From the NCBI GenBank assembly GCA_022225965.2, contig JAKJXP020000002.1, positions 682,001 to 746,000 of the forward strand: DNA of 64,000 nucleotides, written 5' to 3'. The notes under the pieces were generated by a model that saw only the letters and a program-made list of their open reading frames with translations, was not told the origin of the DNA and did no database searches. This DNA is from Diatrype stigma. Its lineage: Eukaryota; Ascomycota; Sordariomycetes; Xylariales; Diatrypaceae. The position numbers and the translations under genes are program-made. Below are positions 57,774-64,000 of this stretch, one piece after another. Every line of letters begins with the position of its first letter. Positions within the stretch are counted from its first letter, which is position 1.

Positions 57774-58862
57774 TCAGAATTTAGCCAACACTTCATCTGT
57801 CCACTCCCACAGCTTTCTGGCCAACTCATCGTCTTTAGCTGTCTTGTCAAGCATGGAGTTGCTCTCAACCCCCACTGGCATATAAAATGCTCCATTGACA
57901 AGCTCGTCTCTCTTTGCGGCAGCCGCGACCCAGATCTGGCTCCAGCAACCCTGATGAGGTTCTAGCATCCCCTGAATCCAGTTTGTCACGCCCACAAATG
58001 CCCTTTTCACGGGCGGTAAGTTCGTTACTAGCCCCGTCTTGACAACTCCTGGATGGACTGACACTGATAGGATCTGAGGGTACCTTCTGGCAAGTTCTCT
58101 CGCGTATATCACGTTCGCTACCTTGGCCTGGCTGTATTGACTTGTAAGTACTAGTCGTAGAGTTGCAAGCAGATGTTTGGGTAGGAATACGATCCCCAGA
58201 TGATGAATCGAGCAAGAAATACGCACCCATATCGAAACCAAGATCCGGCTATTCCTTCTTGAGTCGTCCGCAACTCATCAAACAGGATGCCTCCCCTAGG
58301 ATGACCCCTCCAGCCAACGGACGTCAGCGCGATCATTCGTACGTCCGATCCTGGCTCCTCGGCGGTCTTCTTGAGGATGGGGAGCAACTGCTGGATAACC
58401 ATAGCGTTCCCTAGATGGTTGATGGCGAACTGGATTTCAAATCCATCCTTGCTGAGACCAGCTGGAGATGCCATGATGCCAGCATTGCACATCAGAATAT
58501 CCAGCCGATCGTGAGCAAAGCGTTTCAAGGCCGCCTTTACCGTAGAGAGGGAGCCCATGTCCATCTCGAGAAAGGTTAAAGCGACGGAGGGGTTGCTTTG
58601 AGTGATACTGGAGATGAGGGACTGAGCTGCTGTCGCATTGCGGCCGGTAAAGTAAATATGTGCTGGTTCGTGTTTTGCCAGCGCTTCGATCGATGCTTTG
58701 CCCAAACCTGCTGTGCCTGAAGGGAAAGCATGTCAGCGTTTGGGAGATGGTAGGAACCGGAATGCGGCATTCACCTCCAGTCACCAGGATGACTTTGTTC
58801 CTCAAGGACGGGATATCCGTATCTGGGCTGAAGTCTACGTGTCCAGACATATGCGGCGGCAT
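57774..58862 (-). CDS. Short-chain dehydrogenase/reductase (retinol dehydrogenase-like)
   Basis: NAD(P)-dependent oxidoreductase of the classical SDR family, of the light-induced Bli-4/retinol-dehydrogenase-like group common in ascomycetes. Exons 58862..58775, 58716..58227 and 58140..57774 give 314 aa. The cofactor motif TGGTAGLG lies at 28-35 and spans the first splice junction. NAG is at 107-109, catalytic Ser162 is in IALTSVGW, and Tyr195 and Lys199 are in YSQAK, which appears only if the third exon begins at 58140. HPGVVKTGL follows, as in the family. No signal or membrane anchor. The second intron uses a GTGCGT donor. The substrate is not inferable beyond alcohol or ketone. Confidence 0.93.
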
Positions 58863-59587
58863 CTTTGCAAAGATGGCGGTGCGATGATCGCAGTTTATCC
58901 AAGGCCTGTTGGGAAAATTGACGAAGTCTCACGAATAACGGATTGATTCCTGCTTTGCTGGTTCGGAACCTTGGAATTGGCACCATATTTATATTCTAGA
59001 TTATGGCCTGGCCCCATCATTTCAACGTAGCAAATGGTCTACAACAATCGGTGTCGGATGGACTGACTCTCCATTCATCTCAGGGCCTGGGTCGAGGTCG
59101 GGAACTTCGGGGGCAATGATGATCACGATCTGACCTCCGTTGCTCCTATGATAGCCCACGCGATCAAGGATTGCCATCTCTATCATCATGCTCGTGGAGT
59201 TTGATACCCTTCAACTGCTGTGCCACATCTGTGCCTGGACCCAATATGTCACGGTCGACCAATCAGCATCTGCCAGGGACCACAAGGTGAGATCTCGAGT
59301 CGATTTGAGCTATGCTATGTTGGGCGTTAACCCGTCAGCAATGTCTATTACCCCTGGCGTTGCCTGCTTGTGGGGTCGGCGTAATCAATGTCCATGGCAT
59401 CCAAAGTGTCCGATGAGGCGAGTCGGAGGCAACTTTCATTCTAGAAGACTCACAAGACATCGAATGAAGCCCCAATACTGCACTCGAATGAATTGCACGA
59501 CGTCGCATCTAGAAAAGCTTGGTCGATTCTCCTAGGCTTTTAACTAGCTACGGAATAGGTACCTACATCGTTAGGGGGGCGGGAGAC
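58863..59587. other. Intergenic between divergent genes
   Basis: About 725 bases between the SDR and bZIP genes, probably holding both promoters. The forward open frame at 59188-59535 is not convincing. Confidence 0.45.
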
Positions 59588-60611
59588 ATGTCTATCAGCC
59601 ACCGTCAGGCCTTGGCTCAGGACAAGCCCGACGAATGGACTAACTCGAAAGACCCAGCCGAGAGAAGAAAGATCCAGAACAGAGTGCATCAGAGGTCTCG
59701 GCGTAAGTCACTTCGTACTTCGACACGAGCCCGGTCAGAAGAGCTAGACTGACAGGCGTCTAGGTCGGCGCAAGGCAGCCCAAGCACTCTCGAATCTAGA
59801 GAGTCAGCAGGTCGCAGCGCAAGAGCACACAGAACAAGGAGGGAGGCCGGTGTCGAGCTCTGCTGGCCCATTTGGCGTTCTTATACCCGTAGCCCCGGCA
59901 CAATCTTTGGATCTGCTCCGGGAGCATGGCCAAATACTTGCTTTGAATCGAAAGTCCACTGCTTTGGCGATACGGCACGCTCCTCCCAGCCCGCCCGACG
60001 ACCAAAGGAGCCCCGGATCCGGCCGCAAGCAGCAGCTCATTCCTCCACTAATACCATACATCAACAGTACAACCGACTTATCAACGATCGGCCCGGTAAT
60101 ATTTCCTATCTCGTTAGACCACAGGCTCATCACCCTTATACAGTATAATGTTCTGAGGGCAATCCTCATCAACATGACGGTATTGTCTCTTCACGACATG
60201 ATGCCTGAAGAGTGTGGCGCGGCGTTCACTCTGTACTGCTTACCCCCGCCGCCTCAGGATGTGCCTCCGTCGCTGAGCCCGACACTGCTTCAGCAAACGT
60301 CCCCGCATCCTGTCTGGATCGGCACCGCCCCGGACCCGGCAATGCGGGACAACCTCATCAAGAACTATGGACGTTTTGACGAGGACGACTTCTGCTGTGA
60401 CTTGCTGGGTGGGTTGTATGAAGGCTTCGATGACGTTGAAAGGAGAGGGATGATTGCTTGGAGTGATCCATGGTCTCCGGATGGTTGGGAGGTCACCGAA
60501 GGCTTCGCCCGGAAATGGGGATATCTTCTAAAGGGCTGCATCCAGCTCATGTCATCAACGAACAGATGGCGTGCACAGAGAGGGGAAGAGCCGCTGATTA
60601 TCGAGATCTGA
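59588..60611 (+). CDS. bZIP transcription factor with DUF3425-like C-terminus
   Basis: Nuclear DNA-binding regulator. Exons 59588..59702 and 59764..60611 give 320 aa, the intron (GTAAGT...TAG) splitting the basic region, as is frequent in this family. The basic region is DPAERRKIQNRVHQRSRRRRK, with the bZIP Asn at 31 and Arg at 39 (N-x7-R). The zipper is short and weak (ALSNLESQQ). The C-terminal half resembles DUF3425: FPISLDHRLITLIQYNVLRAI, then PPSLSPTLLQQTSPHP, DLLGGLYEGFDDVERRGMIAWSDPW and ending RGEEPLIIEI. Such factors often sit near stress or secondary-metabolism genes, but the targets here are unknown. It is divergent from the SDR gene, which could share a promoter region. Confidence 0.9.
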
Positions 60612-62222
60612 CTTCCCTGACCAACGACACGAGGTGAAATGCCAGCTCGGTTATCTCAAGATTGACTACCGTCTCATTCTCTTTCGATTCAATACCATCC
60701 TAGTAATCTTCACTGCGGCTTTCCATGCTCCTTGCAAGAGCCGTCCCCTTCCAGGAAGATCAGTATTCACGATCGATTCTGGCCCGTGGCGATGCCCTTG
60801 TGGACGGATCGTCGCTCTTGACCTCGTCCTACTACACAGTGAAATTATAATATGAAGAGGATACTATGCTAGAGCGACCAATTAATGAATATCGAACCTA
60901 ACCATTCTGTTTCAAAGCGTGCCACATGATATATAGATTTCCTATGGTGACTTGCAAGTTAAAATAGGCCAATTTTCGCATTTCGGTAACAATCCACGTA
61001 TTAACTAAGTTCCGTGAAAGCAATCACCAGATTCTATATAATTGCCGATTTCCTCCTAACTAGGCTTCTGACGCTTCTCCTGGCGCCACTTCGAAACGTT
61101 TGGACGATCCGAAACAACAACGGGACTTTCCAAAAGCGGCCAGATGCGGGAAGTGACGCCCACATCGGCTCCTGTGCGTGCCAAGGTCCCCACACGATTG
61201 AGTGCGACTGGCCTAGTCTATATTGTTTTTCTTTCCTCTCCTTCTCCCTGGGCTGGTTTGAAACCATGACATGACACTGCACGACTTCAGGGGCGAGGAA
61301 AGAAGAAGAGAGTTGTGTGCAACGGGGGTTGGCCAGTGACATCGCATACCAGTTCATATGGCGATTGATAAGTCGGCGGCAGGTCGTCTTGGTGGGGGTC
61401 CATGATTCGCGCGCATCGGAAGATCGCATAGACTGATTGCCATGATCGCTCTTCTCCCCAGTGTGGATCACTGCTTCCCCCCATCCCCCCTGTGTAGATG
61501 TTATGGTCTGTTTAGGGTGAGAGATAGAGACGAGGGATAGCCAGCCAGTCTTGTATAACAAGTACCTAATCAAGGGGGTATCAAGCTGCCTCAAGCAGGG
61601 TCTGCCAAGGCGCCAGCCAGAACCCATCAGGCAAGAATACCCATGCGGCTCAGAATTGTCATCCCTTTTGAGCTGTTATACTCGGCCGAGCCTCCGAGCG
61701 TCCCTGGTAGCAATGCACTTCATGTGTCGACCTCGTCTCTTGTCTCCTTGGCGACGGCTATGGCGGAGTCAACACCATGGGAATGGCTCCTTGGCAGCGT
61801 TTCGGTGACGAGGCCATACCACTCTCCTGGTCGCTAGACACATAGATGACACCAGCTAGCAGCCATACAGAAGACAATTTGGGCAGTAGATGGTAGGGTC
61901 GGGCAGCCGAAGCAATATGTCGGATTATATAGCTGCTGAGTCTGGTGCCGGCTCAAGGAATGATAGGAGAAACATTATATAGGAATATATAAATCTCTAT
62001 CCCCTGATGCTTCCCGTGTTTCCCTATCTTCATCCGTTCCCTTCTTCTTCAACTTTTAAAAGGTCAATAGGTAGCCGTCGATCGGGTTTTATCGACATTG
62101 TCTATCTTCCGTTTCTTCTATTGTATTTATAATTCAATTTCTCTTACTTTTTACTTATTTCTTCCGTTTGCTCCTATTTCTCAAGTCCTGGAGACCTAGC
62201 AACTACACTATCAACCATCACC
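60612..62222. other. Intergenic / promoter of cupredoxin gene
   Basis: About 1.6 kb. No supported gene; frames at 61014-61627 lack good starts or family resemblance. The end contains TATA-like sequence and a C/T-rich leader (62014-62170). Confidence 0.5.
61974..61992 (+). promoter_or_regulatory. TATA-like elements of cupredoxin gene
   Basis: TATATAG followed by ATATATAA, about 230-250 bases upstream of the ATG, with a T/C-rich stretch downstream that would be the 5' leader. Confidence 0.4.
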
Positions 62223-63203
62223 ATGCACTTCCTTCACACCTTCCTCCTCCTAGCCCCGGCTACCATCGTCACCGCGCGCCCGTGGCCGTCCGTCCCCAGC
62301 CTACAGCAGCCCAGGGCCCCTCTACCCCAGGACGAGGCAGCGCCGCCGGCGACAACGACCGGGCGCGTCATCCCCGTGATGGTGGGCGGGGCGCAGGACG
62401 TGTTCGTGCCGAACGTCGTGACGGCAGCCGTGGGCGACGTGGTGCAGTTCCAGTTCAGCTCGGGCAACCACACGGCGACGCAGAGCACGGCGGATGCGGC
62501 GTGCGCGCCGATGGCGGGCGGCGTGCACAGCGGGCACATCCCCTTCGTCGACGGCCAGACGACGGTCGGCACGTTCGAGATGACGGTCAACAGCACCGAC
62601 ACCATGTTCATGTACTGCGCCACGGGGCCGCACTGCCAGGAGGGCCAGGTGCTGGTCATCAACCCGACCGATGACAAGCAGGTCATCGACTACGCCGACC
62701 TGTCGGCCGCGACCACCGAGAGCGTCGACGGCACCGACGTCGTCGGCGGCACCGTCGGCGAGATCCCCCTCGAGGAGGCCATCTTCGACCCCCCGGCCGC
62801 CAAGGAAGACGCGGGCGGCGCTGCTCCGCCTCCCGCGGAAACCGCACCTCCGGTCAGTTCAGCTTGCTTGCTAGAGGCATACTAGTCCCTTCGTATCTTG
62901 TGTATTCTTCTTGATCGCCTTTTCACACGCGCCTTGGAAGGTCGATGCGATAATGCTGTTTTTCATTCTACATATGGTTTCCGAGAACAGATCGATGATA
63001 AAAGTGCTAACGGATAGGAACAGGCCGAGTCTACTGCCGCACCGGCGACCGGAACCGCCGGGAACATCATCATCATCCCTATTCCCAACTTGGGTGCGAG
63101 CGTTCCCGTGGCCACAGTGGCGGATGGGTCAGCGGGGTCTGGGACTACTACTGTTGTGGTGACTGTGCCTGCTGCGGCAGCGACTGAGGCTCCAGCCGCA
63201 TAG
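62223..63203 (+). CDS. Secreted cupredoxin-like protein, 269 aa
   Basis: Extracellular single-domain cupredoxin of the type common in ascomycete secretomes. Exons 62223..62852 and 63024..63203; the GTCAGT donor and CTAAC branch give an exact codon-boundary join (APP-AEST). Signal peptide is residues 1-18. The copper-site pattern is visible: His83 in GNHTATQS, Cys132 in YCATGPHCQ, His137, and Gln142 in the axial position where blue-copper proteins often have Met. An additional Cys pair (94, 138) may form a disulfide. After the domain comes an acidic then Ala/Pro/Thr-rich tail ending VTVPAAAATEAPAA, without an obvious GPI hydrophobic end. Copper binding is inferred. Confidence 0.88.
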
Positions 63204-63634
63204 GAAACATAAGATACCCATATATGGGTTCTAGTTGAAGTATATGAGAAACAGAATTAAAAATCTAAAAAGGTCATAATATTTCTCGCATGTTTGATAT
63301 TTTAGCTAGCCCGTGTGCATATCTTATGGATATGCCCATATCATCAAACCCATGCGTGATTACTTCCATCTACTGTTCGAGGTACTTTCTACCCACCTTT
63401 CAGGGGTGAATTGACGTATACACTACCATTTTCTTGATTGGTTTGGGGATATTATTACTGTATAATAGGAATAGTAACTGCAGGGATCTAATTACCATCT
63501 CGGGGAAAATCTGATTGATATGCTCTCTGGGCAACTTTCTAACATAACTCAAGGGATTTCACTCATACGCAGTGGCAATGTGAATAACAGATAGAAGTTC
63601 AAGGCTCAGTACAAGCCGCCGACTGACTACTTAC
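63204..63634. other. Intergenic, no supported gene
   Basis: About 430 bases between the cupredoxin gene and the pseudogene remnant. AT-leaning, no coding signal. Confidence 0.5.
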
Positions 63635-64000
63635 CTTCTTAATCACTGTCTCCTTCACTATGCTGTCGCTGTCACTGTCACTGTCTTCTGTTTCATAGCC
63701 ACCGTCACTGTCACCTGCAACTCTCTCCGTGATATTGGCATAAAGGTCCAGTAGCTAGAGCAGACGGGGGACACCCGTCAGGCTTTGCCGCTCAGCGCAT
63801 CCCTCGAAGGGGACGTGAGCGCCGGCGTCGATCAGGAAGTCGCAGATCTACCCCAAGGGCTCGAAGACACGGGTTTCGAGCCTGTTCAGTGTTAGAACAC
63901 TTAAAGGGCAAGTTTGAACTCATTCTGCTATGGCAATAGTTGCGTTTGCTATATCGAAACGATGACTGTCTCGCGGGAACACAAAGACCTTTATGAGTCT
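63635..64000 (-). pseudogene. Decayed ankyrin-like gene fragment (runs off right edge)
   Basis: One minus-strand frame is protein-like from the right edge down to a GTAAGT donor after 63635 but is broken by three stops (a TGA and two TAG). It contains KVFVFPRDSHRFDIANAT, LETRVFEPLG, ICDFLIDAGAHVPFEG, LTGVPRLL and an acidic Asp-Ser repeat (ETEDSDSDSDS). ICDFLIDAGAHV is the helix-turn of an ankyrin-type repeat. The stops sit where Trp or Gln codons would be plausible, which fits G:C to A:T decay. The Asp-Ser repeat is encoded by a GACAGT-type microsatellite. An intron explanation for the stops was tried but no clean donor and acceptor pairs restore a frame. Confidence 0.5.

Noticed and set aside
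61014..61627. Overlapping 86- and 197-codon frames upstream of the cupredoxin gene
   Set aside because: The forward frame lacks an ATG start, and neither strand shows family resemblance.
1..64000. tRNA, rRNA and CRISPR-like arrays
   Set aside because: A few GTTCGAATC-like strings were noticed (for example near 2121 and 35290), but no cloverleaf can be built around them; no regularly spaced direct repeats were seen.

Overview
The window is nuclear DNA of a filamentous ascomycete (Pezizomycotina, most likely Sordariomycetes). Most genes have short GT-AG introns of about 50-150 bases with CTAAC/CTGAC-like branch points. The families present (DUF1996, AA8 cytochrome, DAL5-type and monocarboxylate-type MFS carriers, bZIP with a DUF3425-like tail) are typical of these fungi. 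GC-rich genes sit between long gene-free stretches, and one transposon shows transition-only decay like repeat-induced point mutation (RIP). I see no tRNA, rRNA or CRISPR array. The species cannot be named from sequence alone. All exon boundaries below were read by eye from splice signals and frame continuity.

Layout. 0-12 kb: a coiled-coil protein cut by the left edge, an oxysterol-binding protein, a luciferase-like flavin monooxygenase standing alone in a gene desert, and a DJ-1/PfpI protein. 16-27 kb: a secreted DUF1996 protein, a stand-alone secreted haem cytochrome (AA8-like) with both haem ligands, a DAL5-type MFS transporter, an F-box-like protein, an uncertain gene fragment, and an EamA/DMT transporter. 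29.6-35 kb: an unrecognised 302-residue protein preceded by a small upstream ORF, a complete but dead Mutator-like (MULE) element with 74-bp terminal inverted repeats and an 8-bp target duplication, and an EI24-like membrane protein.

37-53 kb is the most unusual part. It starts with a giant secreted Gly/Pro repeat protein (2192 aa, partly collagen-like) with Cys punctuation blocks and a Cys-rich C-terminal domain. A monocarboxylate-type MFS gene follows, whose reading frame does not close at one junction. Then come a secreted Asn/Ser/Thr-rich glycoprotein and a single-pass kelch-repeat membrane protein. 53-64 kb: a serine hydrolase of the beta-lactamase/EstB type, a secreted alpha/beta hydrolase, a short-chain dehydrogenase, a bZIP factor, a secreted cupredoxin, and a decayed ankyrin-like pseudogene running off the right edge.

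The genes do not form a recognisable biosynthetic cluster. The only common theme is the run of secreted or surface proteins at 37-53 kb plus the scattered secreted redox and hydrolase proteins. The giant repeat protein is the best candidate for something poorly described.
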